DNA of 64,000 nt from an uncultured Pseudohongiella sp. Its GTDB lineage: Bacteria > Pseudomonadota > Gammaproteobacteria > Pseudomonadales > Pseudohongiellaceae. Below the pieces are notes generated by a model, which made no database searches, had not been told where the DNA came from, and saw only the letters and a list, made by a program, of their open reading frames with translations. The translations under genes were made by a program, and so were the position numbers. The DNA lies in the NCBI GenBank assembly GCA_951812715.1, contig OX638323.1:2274577-2338576 (forward strand), written 5' to 3'. Positions 15,772-24,615 of the stretch are shown here, piece after piece; positions within the stretch are counted from its first letter, which is position 1; every line of letters starts with the position of its first letter.

Positions 15772-16941
15772 ATGAGTATAAACCACAAGAAAGTAATTCC
15801 CATTTTGGATATGTTTCGACTGATTGGCGCACTTTTTGTCGTATTAGTTCACTACGAAATTATTTTCGGACACTTTGTAATTTACGGATCACTGGGAACC
15901 ACTGCGCTTTCTTGGTTTTTTATTTTGAGTGGATTCATTATTACTTATAACTATCCGAATCTAAAAACTCTTTCGGATTACAAAAAGTTTTATGCTCATC
16001 GATTTATTCGAATTTACCCGATTTATATTCTTTCCATTTTCGTGGCTGCATCTTTTGTCGTGTTTGGATACAACACATTGAATGAGCAGTTCTTTGCCGA
16101 AGTAAGAAGACCTTTTGAAATTTCCTATGACTTGCCCCAGCAAAAAGATAGTGCGTTTTGGACGATTGCTCTATTGCGGCATTTGACTTTTACTCAATCT
16201 GTTACAAGTATTGAAACCTTAAAGATGGTATTTAATGGGCCGCTATGGTCGCTGGTATTAGAAATTTATTTTTATCTAATATTTCCGATATTCTTATACT
16301 TATTGCGGCCAATTAGCACTCTTCGACGTATTCTTATTGCTTTCGTCGCTGGATACATATTGCAATTTGCTCTAATACAATATTTTCTGCCTAGCGCTGA
16401 AAGCTACAATATCATGAATCTGAATGTGCCGGTGTACACCAATCCTGCTATTCGCGGTATTGAATTCATATTTGGTATGTTGCTTTATAAAGCTTTCGCT
16501 TTGCTACCAGAGATCACTACCAACAGTAAGCCAGGTCTTATTCCACTATTGTTGGCAATCATTTTTTATCTGACAATTAATGTAATTGGAGAACGTTATG
16601 TTCCATATCAATACAGTGTGTTTTTTCTAGCGGTCCCAGCGTGTACTTTGTTGGTATTTACGATGGTGAGGTATAACTGGTATCCGAGCGGAACTCTCTA
16701 TAAATTTTGTTTATGGGCCGGCGGCATAAGCTATGTACTTTATTGCTTCCATTGGCCCTTAATGGAAATGATACAGTTTTGGGACATAGTCCCTCAATCC
16801 ATCCCCTTTCCCATACATTTGACACTGTTAATTGCAGTGCTACTAATTGCGTCTCAAATAATTTATAAATACGTTGAAACACCAATACGAAAATTTCTCT
16901 ATGCGCGATTGAGTGCCGCGCGTTCAACCGTTAATCACTAG
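15772..16941 (+). CDS. acyltransferase-3 family (OafA/YrhL-like) membrane protein
   Basis: 389 residues with about ten spans. MFRLIGALFVVLVHYEI places the family's essential His at residue 27; FIRIYPIYIL (around residue 80) is the conserved arginine block; FILSGFIIT and the C-terminal HWPLMEMIQFW, ETPIRKF blocks also fit Acyl_transf_3. These proteins add acyl, often acetyl, groups to sugars of surface polysaccharides or glycolipids at the inner membrane. No SGNH domain is fused. AT-rich like the preceding gene; likely co-transferred. AAAGAG precedes the ATG. Confidence 0.88.
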   Translation: MSINHKKVIPILDMFRLIGALFVVLVHYEIIFGHFVIYGSLGTTALSWFFILSGFIITYNYPNLKTLSDYKKFYAHRFIRIYPIYILSIFVAASFVVFGYNTLNEQFFAEVRRPFEISYDLPQQKDSAFWTIALLRHLTFTQSVTSIETLKMVFNGPLWSLVLEIYFYLIFPIFLYLLRPISTLRRILIAFVAGYILQFALIQYFLPSAESYNIMNLNVPVYTNPAIRGIEFIFGMLLYKAFALLPEITTNSKPGLIPLLLAIIFYLTINVIGERYVPYQYSVFFLAVPACTLLVFTMVRYNWYPSGTLYKFCLWAGGISYVLYCFHWPLMEMIQFWDIVPQSIPFPIHLTLLIAVLLIASQIIYKYVETPIRKFLYARLSAARSTVNH

Positions 16942-16976
16942 TTTCTTCACTTCGACGGTTTACTGTCTAGTGTGCG

Positions 16977-18170
16977 CTAGTTACTGCTGATCGCCGCCGG
17001 CTCTTTGGAAATAAGGCTTACCGCGTACAAGGTGATGACAGCGTAATATGGTGTCAGAAAGCGATCGAATTCGGCAATCAACGGAAACAGGACGAGAAAT
17101 GCGCCGAATACAACTAGGCAGAGCAGACTGACATCGGCCAGGGATACTGGTCTTTTCGGTCTGAGAATATTGGCCAGATTGCCGCGCCATGTGCCAGCCC
17201 AGGCGATCAACCAGAGCAACAGAAACAGCGGCAGCACTGTGGCGAATACCCCTCCGCGGGCCAAAAGTTGGAAGGCGGCGCCGCGTAGCACATCGAGATA
17301 AAGCGCTGCGGAGAACGGTTCGGCGAATGAGCCAATATCTATCTGCGATTCAATCAGTGTGTGATAGAACAGTCGCCACCATTCGTAGTCGAAGACGGTG
17401 CTAATCCAGAAATAAGAAAGGACGCTGAGCGCCAACCCGCCGCCGTACCAATAGAACTCTTTGGATTGCATCGACTCATCCCGGTGCAGATGGTTCCAGC
17501 AGAGCAACAGAAGCAATGGTGCGACAAACAGAATGTTGTTAGTGCGTATCCAGATCGAAAGACAAAAACAGACCACCGCGCTAGCAATCCACCGCTGTGC
17601 CAGCAAGCACCAGAGCCCAGCGATCACCGCCAATGCGGAAAAACTGTCAGGCACTGGCCCCTGACTCAGGTCGAACATACGAGCGCCTAAGGAGAACAGG
17701 ATGACGGTCAGGGCCGCCTGCATGGGGCCGGTCATATTCCGCAGCCAAAGGAAGAGGATCACGCAGATCAGCAAACTCGGAACAAGCGAGAGCCAGATTA
17801 TGCCATCGACCGGATTTACCCCGGCCGCCGTGAGCCCTCGCAAGACCACCACATACAGTGGCTTGATCTTATACATGTTAAGCTGACTAGCAAAATTTTC
17901 CGGGCTCGCATACATCGCGGCCGCGTATTCGCCGCCGATCAGGGAGTTGAATTGCGCCGTTTCGAGCGATTGCCGCAGCAAGCCGTAAGTCGCCTCGTGC
18001 ATCGCTGCGGAGTTGTCGGCTACGGCGGTGAAAGTCGTCGCCATGTAGGGAACCACATCCCAGATATAGGTGGGATTGGTCAGGGCAAACCATGACAGAG
18101 CTAGCAAGTGCAAGGCCAACAGTAGCGCTGCGGATTGCGAATCGAGCGATTTAGGCAGAATTGAAAGCAT
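16977..18170 (-). CDS. multi-pass membrane protein, GT-C-like
   Basis: 397 residues, about ten spans. The first exoloop has YIWDVVPYM (D38), similar in place to the GT-C acidic motif but with only one acid; no named family recognised. The composition is close to the GC-rich average, unlike the acyltransferase gene whose stop is 36 bases away in convergent orientation. The ATG (18170-18168) overlaps the ATG of the divergent gene at 18169 through a shared CATG; an internal start is possible but no better one with a ribosome binding site is seen. Confidence 0.6.
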   Translation of the reverse strand: MLSILPKSLDSQSAALLLALHLLALSWFALTNPTYIWDVVPYMATTFTAVADNSAAMHEATYGLLRQSLETAQFNSLIGGEYAAAMYASPENFASQLNMYKIKPLYVVVLRGLTAAGVNPVDGIIWLSLVPSLLICVILFLWLRNMTGPMQAALTVILFSLGARMFDLSQGPVPDSFSALAVIAGLWCLLAQRWIASAVVCFCLSIWIRTNNILFVAPLLLLLCWNHLHRDESMQSKEFYWYGGGLALSVLSYFWISTVFDYEWWRLFYHTLIESQIDIGSFAEPFSAALYLDVLRGAAFQLLARGGVFATVLPLFLLLWLIAWAGTWRGNLANILRPKRPVSLADVSLLCLVVFGAFLVLFPLIAEFDRFLTPYYAVITLYAVSLISKEPAAISSN

Positions 18171-19470
18171 GCCGGAAACGGAACTACGTAGAATTCACTT
18201 TGTCTTAGTCTTCTTGATCGCGATGACCACGGCGTACTTCGGGTTTACGCAGGCGCCGATTTCGATTGACGATGGCCATCCTTCTGACTCCCAATCCTAT
18301 TTCACAATGGCTGAACAAGTGGCGGCGGGAGAACCCATTTCCGCATTGCGGCCATTTGCCTACCGCGTGGCTCTGCCATTCCTTGTCGGCAAACTTTGCC
18401 CGCATGATATAGCTTTTGGTTTCAAACTTCTCAATCTGATCTTCGCCATCGCCATGGCGGCGGTGTTTTATCTTTTTCTGCGGTCCTGCCAGCTTGGCGC
18501 CGATACCGCGTTGCTGCTCATACTAGCTTTGGTTTGCGCGTCTCAATCACCTTATCGCTTTGTGCATTTCATTCCCGCTTACTCCGATCCGCCGGCGCTG
18601 TTCTTTATTGTGTTGTTGCTGTACTTGGGCCGGGCAATTTCCCGGTTCGATCTGCGTTGGAGCCTTGCCGTGGCCGGCCTGAGCGTGGTTGGCGTACTTT
18701 TTCGGGAGATAGCGCTCTGCGGATTGCTAGTGTTTGTCTTCACACTAAGCTTTCGATTGCGGCGGACACCACCGTTTCTGCTTGTGCGCTCGTGGCGCTC
18801 GGTCGGCTTGTGCGCGTTGCCGATTTTGGCCGCCAGCGTATGCTTGGTGCTGGTTCATGTATTGGTTGACGGTACCGGCGCGTACAGCTATCTGGGACAA
18901 ATGCGTGGAGTGATCTCCGGACTCGTTACCCAGCCGGATATTTTTCTGCTCGCCTGGCTCACTTCTTTCGGCGTGATTCCGTTCGTGCTGCTTTTCGCTT
19001 GGCGTTCCCTAATGGATTTTTTGTCCGAGAACCAGGACATCGCGGTTTTTCTTGGCGGCTGTGTGTTGCTTGCGTTGTTCACCGGATTCCATACCGACCG
19101 GATCGTGTTCTGGTCTTTTCCTGTGGTGTTGCTGCTGTTCGGCGTATTGCTCGAACGGCATCCGCTGCGCGATGCCTCGGTTTGGCACAAGCTTGCCTTT
19201 TACATCCCCTTGCTCGTCGTTCAAGCGCTGGCTTGGCGGGTCTGGTTGCCGATTCCCGATGACCCGCAGGCGGAAGTGTTCGACCCAGGGGCGCCGCCCA
19301 TGCTGATGTTTTCGGCTTTCGGCGACGTGACGCTAGGCCATATATACGCCTCGACGCTGCCGGCCGCCTCCCGGCTAACTTTACTTGGGCAATTTGTTTT
19401 GGCCGCCACGTATTTCGGCATTGTCTTGCATCTGGCCGGTAGGCGACAATCGCGGGGCGCCAACGCTTGA
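18169..19470 (+). CDS. multi-pass membrane protein, GT-C-like
   Basis: 433 residues from ATG 18169; the longer frame from 18070 would lie within the divergent gene and adds a hydrophilic tail before the first span, so it is not used. About ten hydrophobic spans. The first exoloop, ISIDDGHPSDSQSY (D34, D35, D40), carries paired acids in the GT-C position, and the following LRPFAYRVALPFLVG resembles other uncharacterised bacterial membrane proteins of this kind. Function unknown. It lies 22 bases upstream of the spermidine-synthase-like gene on the same strand and is probably co-transcribed with it. Confidence 0.6.
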   Translation: MPETELRRIHFVLVFLIAMTTAYFGFTQAPISIDDGHPSDSQSYFTMAEQVAAGEPISALRPFAYRVALPFLVGKLCPHDIAFGFKLLNLIFAIAMAAVFYLFLRSCQLGADTALLLILALVCASQSPYRFVHFIPAYSDPPALFFIVLLLYLGRAISRFDLRWSLAVAGLSVVGVLFREIALCGLLVFVFTLSFRLRRTPPFLLVRSWRSVGLCALPILAASVCLVLVHVLVDGTGAYSYLGQMRGVISGLVTQPDIFLLAWLTSFGVIPFVLLFAWRSLMDFLSENQDIAVFLGGCVLLALFTGFHTDRIVFWSFPVVLLLFGVLLERHPLRDASVWHKLAFYIPLLVVQALAWRVWLPIPDDPQAEVFDPGAPPMLMFSAFGDVTLGHIYASTLPAASRLTLLGQFVLAATYFGIVLHLAGRRQSRGANA

Positions 19471-19492
19471 TCCTAACTTAATAGGACTGACC

Positions 19493-21994
19493 ATGAAGGC
19501 AACAACCGCGACTGTCACCAACCGGACGTTTCTACTCGGACTTTATTTCATTACCAGTGCGACGCTGTTGCTGGAAGTTCTGAATACCCGGCTGTTGTCG
19601 GTAGTGACTTGGTACCACCTGTCGTTCTTCGCGGTTTCCATGGCCATGTTCGGCATGGCCGCGGGGGCGCTATGGGTGTATTTGCGGCCAAGCCGATTCG
19701 GCACAGACAATTCCCTCGACAATCTCTTCCGCTATTCAATTCTCTTCGGCGCGAGCGCCATCGTCTGCCATCTTGCCGTGATTTTTACGCCACTCGATAT
19801 TCGCGATGGCTGGACGTTTAACAGCGTATTGAAGATGGCGCTGATCACCGTAGCGGTAGCGGTTCCATTCTTTTTCAGCGGAGTTGCAGTCACCGTAGCG
19901 TTAACTCAAGTGAAAGGGAATAGTGGCCTGATTTACGCGGTTGACCTTGCCGGAGCGGCAATAGGAAGTATTCTCTGCTTGCCGCTGCTCAACGCGCTCG
20001 ACATTACCAGCGCTACATTTGTTACCGCCGCCATCGCTTTTATAGGCGTTTTCCTTTTCGGTATCGCCAAAGGCAGCGGCAAATCACCGATCTGGGTCGC
20101 AATCGGCTTGGCGGTGGTAGTTGGAGCCGTAGTCAATCATTCCAGCGTGCAGGGCTTCCGGGTGTTCTTTCCCAAGGGCAATCCGATCAGCTACGAGCAG
20201 GACACGCTCGAGTACTGGACGGTACATGGCCAAGTTCTGGTCTTTCCCTATATAGAAGCGGGGCCTTTCTTTTGGGGGCCGGGTGAAGGCGCGCCGGTGA
20301 TTGATGGTATGCTGGGCCAAGCGATGCTGATCGACGGCGAGGCGGGAACCGCGCTAACGCAATGGGACGGTGACCGGGCAAATCTCGATTGGCCCCGCTT
20401 CGGTGTGACTTCGCTGCCGTATCATATCCGGCCAGGCGGCAGCGCCGCCGTGATTGGCGTCGGCGGTGGCCGGGACATCCTCACCGCGCTTTGGGCCGGC
20501 AGTTCACGCATCACGGGAATAGAGATCAACGAGGCGGTTTTGCGGGTATTGCGCGAAGACCGCCGAGATTTCGTGAGTCTTTTTGATCAGGAAAAAGTCG
20601 AGTTTGTGCACAACGAGGCCCGTTCGTATCTGACTCGGGCGGAAGAACGCTATGACGTAATTCAGATGTCGCTTATCGACACTTGGGCGGCAACCGGGGC
20701 GGGGGCGTTTACCTTGTCCGAAAACGGTCTCTACACTGTTGAGGGCTGGCAGGTTTTTCTCGATCAGCTCAATCCGAACGGACTGTTCAGTGTCTCGCGC
20801 TGGTACTCCCCGGATGCGCTTTCTGAAACCAACCGGCTAGTCTCGCTCGCGTCGATGTCGTTGCTGCGCCGCGGCATCGAACAGCCCGCGGAACATATCG
20901 CCCTGGTGTCGCGACTTTCCGTGGCGACCTTGCTCGTCTCGCCTCAACCGCTTCAGGCGGCGGATATCGATACCATCGAGCGGGTGGCGGATGAATACGG
21001 CTTCACCATCCTGCATTCGCCTCGGCAGCAGTCTTCCAATCCCCTGGTCCGCAATGTGCTCGCGGCCACCGATGAACAGCAATTGCTGACCGCCACCGAG
21101 CACGAATACCTGGACTTTACGCCGCCGACCGACAGCCGTCCTTACTTCTTCAATATTCTGAAGCCGGCCGCGTTGTTCAATGCCGGCGAGGAACTCGAAG
21201 ATCTGGGCATCGTCGCCGGCGGCAATCTGCTCGCGACTTATACCTTGATGCTGCTATGCGGGATGGCGTTGGCCGGCGTGCTGCTCGTCATCGTCGCCCC
21301 GCTGCTCATCGCCGGTAAGCCGAAGATTCCGAATCGAATCTTCCTTAGTGGTCTGTTGTATTTCGCCTGCATCGGCACGGGTTTCATGATGGTGCAGATC
21401 CCGCTCATGCAACGCTTTTCGGTCTACCTCGGACATCCGGTCTACGCCGTGGCGGTGCTGCTGTTTTCGATGATTCTCGCCGCCGGCGCCGGCAGCTTTC
21501 TTTCCGACCGTATTCAGGTCGGCAGCGGCTCGCGCTGGACCCTCCTGATTCCCGCCACCATCGTTTCCTTGCTCGCGCTGATCTATGTCATCGCCGGTCC
21601 GTTGATCACCGCGACGATTCACCAGGGCCTGCTCGTCCGCTGCCTGATCGTGATCGCCCTGGTTAGCCTGCCGGCCTTGCCCATGGGCATGTGTTTTCCC
21701 CTCGGCCTGCGGCTATTCCGCGAATATTCCAGCCAATGCCTGCCCTGGATGTGGGGCATGAACGGCGCCACCGGCGTTCTCGCCAGCGTTTTCGCCGTCG
21801 CCATCTCCATGTGGAGCGGAATCAACACCAGCCTGCTGGTCGCCATCGCCTGCTACGCACTGCTGGCGCTACCGGCGAGTTTCCTGCAAGCAAGACTCGG
21901 TCACAGCGAACTGGCGCGCATGCGCGAACTCACCGGAGGCCGCCGGCATACGCCCGCGGAAGTGCTGCAGAGCGAAGGGCGCGAACAACGATGA
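19493..21994 (+). CDS. membrane-embedded spermidine synthase-like protein
   Basis: 833 residues from ATG 19493 (AGGACTG upstream); a frame open from 19385 overlaps the preceding gene. Layout: about six N-terminal membrane spans (1-200), a soluble aminopropyltransferase/Rossmann domain (about 215-560) and six or more C-terminal spans (585-800). The soluble part has the SAM-type GVGGGRDILTALW loop, the acidic IEINEAV that follows it and DVIQMSLIDTWAA. Such large fusions are usually annotated spermidine synthase-like; lack of a neighbouring speD and the membrane setting leave the true substrate open. Being next to envelope genes, an envelope substrate is possible but unproven. Confidence 0.75.
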   Translation: MKATTATVTNRTFLLGLYFITSATLLLEVLNTRLLSVVTWYHLSFFAVSMAMFGMAAGALWVYLRPSRFGTDNSLDNLFRYSILFGASAIVCHLAVIFTPLDIRDGWTFNSVLKMALITVAVAVPFFFSGVAVTVALTQVKGNSGLIYAVDLAGAAIGSILCLPLLNALDITSATFVTAAIAFIGVFLFGIAKGSGKSPIWVAIGLAVVVGAVVNHSSVQGFRVFFPKGNPISYEQDTLEYWTVHGQVLVFPYIEAGPFFWGPGEGAPVIDGMLGQAMLIDGEAGTALTQWDGDRANLDWPRFGVTSLPYHIRPGGSAAVIGVGGGRDILTALWAGSSRITGIEINEAVLRVLREDRRDFVSLFDQEKVEFVHNEARSYLTRAEERYDVIQMSLIDTWAATGAGAFTLSENGLYTVEGWQVFLDQLNPNGLFSVSRWYSPDALSETNRLVSLASMSLLRRGIEQPAEHIALVSRLSVATLLVSPQPLQAADIDTIERVADEYGFTILHSPRQQSSNPLVRNVLAATDEQQLLTATEHEYLDFTPPTDSRPYFFNILKPAALFNAGEELEDLGIVAGGNLLATYTLMLLCGMALAGVLLVIVAPLLIAGKPKIPNRIFLSGLLYFACIGTGFMMVQIPLMQRFSVYLGHPVYAVAVLLFSMILAAGAGSFLSDRIQVGSGSRWTLLIPATIVSLLALIYVIAGPLITATIHQGLLVRCLIVIALVSLPALPMGMCFPLGLRLFREYSSQCLPWMWGMNGATGVLASVFAVAISMWSGINTSLLVAIACYALLALPASFLQARLGHSELARMRELTGGRRHTPAEVLQSEGREQR

Positions 21995-22005
21995 ACCGGC
22001 GGTTA

Positions 22006-23181
22006 CTATTGTAGCTGCGACAACATCTCGGCCATTTGTCGCAGTCCGATTGCTTCAACATTGTCGGCGACGGGATGGCGCGAGTCGCTGGAGTTAACGA
22101 TGAAACACTTGTCCGGCTTCAGGTCGGCACGGGCGTTATGGAAGCCTCTGGAAAGACTCGGCGCCAGTCCCCGTTTGATTTCGATGGCCCAGACTCCGGC
22201 ATTGCCGGGCAGCGCAAGCAGCAAGTCTATTTCGGCTCCGGCTGCTGTCCGGTAAAAGCCGGCCCGGGTGCGCAGCGGCGCCGCGGCAAGCAAATTCTCG
22301 ATTACGAAATTCTCCCAACTTGATCCTACTACGGGATGTCCAGATAGTTCGTTGATGTCGGTCAGACCGAGCAAGGCGTGAACCAGTCCGCTATCCCGCA
22401 CGTAGACTTTTGGCGATTTCACCAGCCGCTTCTTCACATTCGCAAAATGAGGCGGGAGCCGCCGCACCAGCAATAGGTCCGAGAGCAGATCAATATAGCT
22501 GCTGACGGTCGGCGCCGTAATTCCCAGGCCGGCCGCCAGTCGCGAAGCGTTCAGCAGGGACCCCTGGCTATGGGCGAGCATTGTCCATAGCCGCTCCAGC
22601 GTCCCGGCCGGAATGCGAACTCCAAACTGTGGAATATCACGTTCAAGATAGGTGCGAATGAAGTTCTGACGATACGCGAAACTGTCGCTATCATTGTTGG
22701 CCAGAAAACTGTCGGGAAAGCCGCCTCGTATCCAGAGCTTCGTTTGTTCCCGGTGGTCGGAAACCGCTTCAAGCACGTCGAGTGGGTTCAATTCCACATA
22801 TTCGATGCGCCCCGCCAGGCTTTCCCCGGATTGACGGAGCAAATCGATGGAAGCGGAGCCGAGAACGAGAAAACGATTGGTCCGGATTCCCTTGCGTCTG
22901 CCGCGGTCCACCAGTCCTCGCAGTTCCTGAAAAATCTCCGGGGCCCGGTGAATTTCATCCAGTATGACCAGACGGTCTTCAAAGTCTTCGAGGAACAGCG
23001 CCGAGTCGGCCAACTTGTTCCGGTCGGCCTGAGTTTCAAGATCGAGATAGAGTGCATCTGCCTCCGCCGCCAACTCCAGCGCAAGCGTGGTCTTGCCGGC
23101 CTGACGCGGCCCGATCAAGGCAACTACGGCCTGTCTATGCAGGGCTGTACGAAGTTGTTCAAGGGTTCGGCGGTGAATCAT
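22006..23181 (-). CDS. AAA_14/DUF4143 ATPase
   Basis: 391 residues. Walker A GPRQAGKT at about 24-31, Walker B RLVILDEIHRAP at about 69-80, then LGSASIDLLRQSGESLAGR, all typical of the AAA_14 N-terminal domain; residues about 190-390 form the DUF4143 domain (NPLDVLEA, WENFVIENLL, EIDLLLALPG..WAIEIKRG, a restriction-endonuclease-like D..EIK arrangement). The physiological role of this widespread family is not settled. It is convergent with the spermidine-synthase-like gene (11 bases apart) and stands alone. Confidence 0.88.
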   Translation of the reverse strand: MIHRRTLEQLRTALHRQAVVALIGPRQAGKTTLALELAAEADALYLDLETQADRNKLADSALFLEDFEDRLVILDEIHRAPEIFQELRGLVDRGRRKGIRTNRFLVLGSASIDLLRQSGESLAGRIEYVELNPLDVLEAVSDHREQTKLWIRGGFPDSFLANNDSDSFAYRQNFIRTYLERDIPQFGVRIPAGTLERLWTMLAHSQGSLLNASRLAAGLGITAPTVSSYIDLLSDLLLVRRLPPHFANVKKRLVKSPKVYVRDSGLVHALLGLTDINELSGHPVVGSSWENFVIENLLAAAPLRTRAGFYRTAAGAEIDLLLALPGNAGVWAIEIKRGLAPSLSRGFHNARADLKPDKCFIVNSSDSRHPVADNVEAIGLRQMAEMLSQLQ

Positions 23182-23409
23182 CCTTGAATATTAAAAAACT
23201 GATTTTTAATTTGCAAGGATACTACGCATTTCGGCCAGGAGTCGGAATTCGTTTTCAGTTCGCGTCAGCCAGGGAAAGTTTACTCCAAAGTGAGCGCATT
23301 CCCGGAAAACGGACTATACCTTGCTCCAACCAGTTTTCATCCTGCCTCCAGGCGCAACTTGGCGGCGTTCGAATTACGCAGGAAACTAACGCTTCATAAA
23401 CGCTTGCCC

Positions 23410-24444
23410 TTACCCGTACCCCGCTCCCCGCACCCCCACGTAAACAGAATACAGCGACTGGCTTGCGGTCATGAACAGGCGGTTGCGGCGCGCGCCGCCG
23501 AAGCAAACGTTGGCGCAGACTTCGGGCAGGCGGACGATGCCGATGGTATCGCCGTCGGGGGCGATGACCTGCACGCCGGGCCGGGCGCCAGCCCAGACGT
23601 TGCCGTCGACGTCGCAGCGCATGCCATCGGCCGAAGTGCGATCGCCCGTGGTCGGGTCGATGAGTTCGGCGAATACGCGGCCGTTGAGCAGGTTTTCGCC
23701 ATCGACGTCCCATACGCGGATGTCTCGGCCGGCGCCGGTGTTGGCGACATAGAGCAGGCTATAGTCGGGCGAGAAGCACAGGCCATTGGGAGCGTCGATG
23801 TCATCGGTTACCCGGTTGATGCGGCCCGAGGCGGCATCGACTCGATAGACCGAGAGCGGCTGCTCCTGCTCGGCGCGGAAGCCTTCGTAGTTGCCGCGGA
23901 TGCCGTAAGGCGGGTCGGTGAACCAGATGCTGCCGTCGGGATGCACGGCGGCGTCGTTGGGCGAATTCAATGGGCTGCCTTGGTAACTGTCGGCGATGAC
24001 GGTGACTGAGCCGTCGTGTTCGTAGCGCACTACGCGGCGGCCGCCGTGTTCGCAGGAGATTTGCCGGCCCTGGGCATCGAAGGTATTGCCGTTGCTGTGC
24101 CCCGAAGGGTTGCGGAATTCGGTCACATGGCCATCGTCTTCAAGCCAGCGCAATTGCCGGTTGTTGGGGATGTCGCTCCACACCAGGAAACGTCCGACGC
24201 CGCTCCAGGCCGGGCCTTCCGCCCATAAAGTGCCGGTATGCAAGCGCTGGATCGGTGTGTTGAAAAGAATGTAAGGACGAAAACGATCGTCGAGCGCCAC
24301 CAGGTCCGGGTCGGGATAGCGCAGGGGTGTCCGCCCCGACCAGTCTCTTGGCGCCGCCGGCGCCAGGTCCTGCTGGCCCCTGGCCAGGGTGGGCAACATG
24401 GCGGCGCCTGCCAGCGCCGCCCCGAGAAAGTTTCTGCGTTTCAT
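23410..24444 (-). CDS. SMP-30/gluconolactonase-like protein, Tat-exported
   Basis: 344 residues. The N-terminus MKRRNFLGAALAGAAMLPTLARGQ is a twin-arginine signal, so the protein should leave the cytoplasm folded through the Tat system encoded at 57-58.5 kb. The mature part is a six-bladed SMP-30 propeller: EGPAW (metal-binding Glu), SPNDAAVHPDGSIWFTD, PNGLCFSPDYSLLYVANT and TSADGMRCDVDGNVWAG hold the usual metal ligands. Family members hydrolyse lactones such as gluconolactone; the substrate here is unknown. It might work with the PQQ dehydrogenase at 41-43 kb, which could generate lactones, but the genes are 17 kb apart. Confidence 0.87.
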   Translation of the reverse strand: MKRRNFLGAALAGAAMLPTLARGQQDLAPAAPRDWSGRTPLRYPDPDLVALDDRFRPYILFNTPIQRLHTGTLWAEGPAWSGVGRFLVWSDIPNNRQLRWLEDDGHVTEFRNPSGHSNGNTFDAQGRQISCEHGGRRVVRYEHDGSVTVIADSYQGSPLNSPNDAAVHPDGSIWFTDPPYGIRGNYEGFRAEQEQPLSVYRVDAASGRINRVTDDIDAPNGLCFSPDYSLLYVANTGAGRDIRVWDVDGENLLNGRVFAELIDPTTGDRTSADGMRCDVDGNVWAGARPGVQVIAPDGDTIGIVRLPEVCANVCFGGARRNRLFMTASQSLYSVYVGVRGAGYG

Positions 24445-24485
24445 TCGCTATCCCCTGAATTGCAATGCTTCTGCCGTCAAGAAGA

Positions 24486-24585
24486 GATCCTGCGACTAAA
24501 TGGCAGGATTGCCATTTTGGACGGCGCAAAGCGCCGCCCCGCAGGGGCGAGGGACATGGATGCCCTGAGTCACTTCGCGCAGGAT
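24486..24585. repeat. extragenic palindromic repeat
   Basis: ATCCTGCGACT at 24486-24496 is mirrored by AGTCACTTCGCGCAGGAT at 24568-24585, and between them lie smaller hairpins (GGCAGGATTGCC; GGCGCAAAGCGCC; CCCGCAGGGGCGAGGG). It sits between the convergent-side 3' end of the malonyl-CoA synthetase gene and the start of the SMP-30 gene. It looks like a dispersed extragenic element, related in style to the one at 43264-43302. Confidence 0.5.
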
Positions 24586-24615
24586 GACAGCGAGAGTTCA
24601 AAGTTCATCGTCCGA

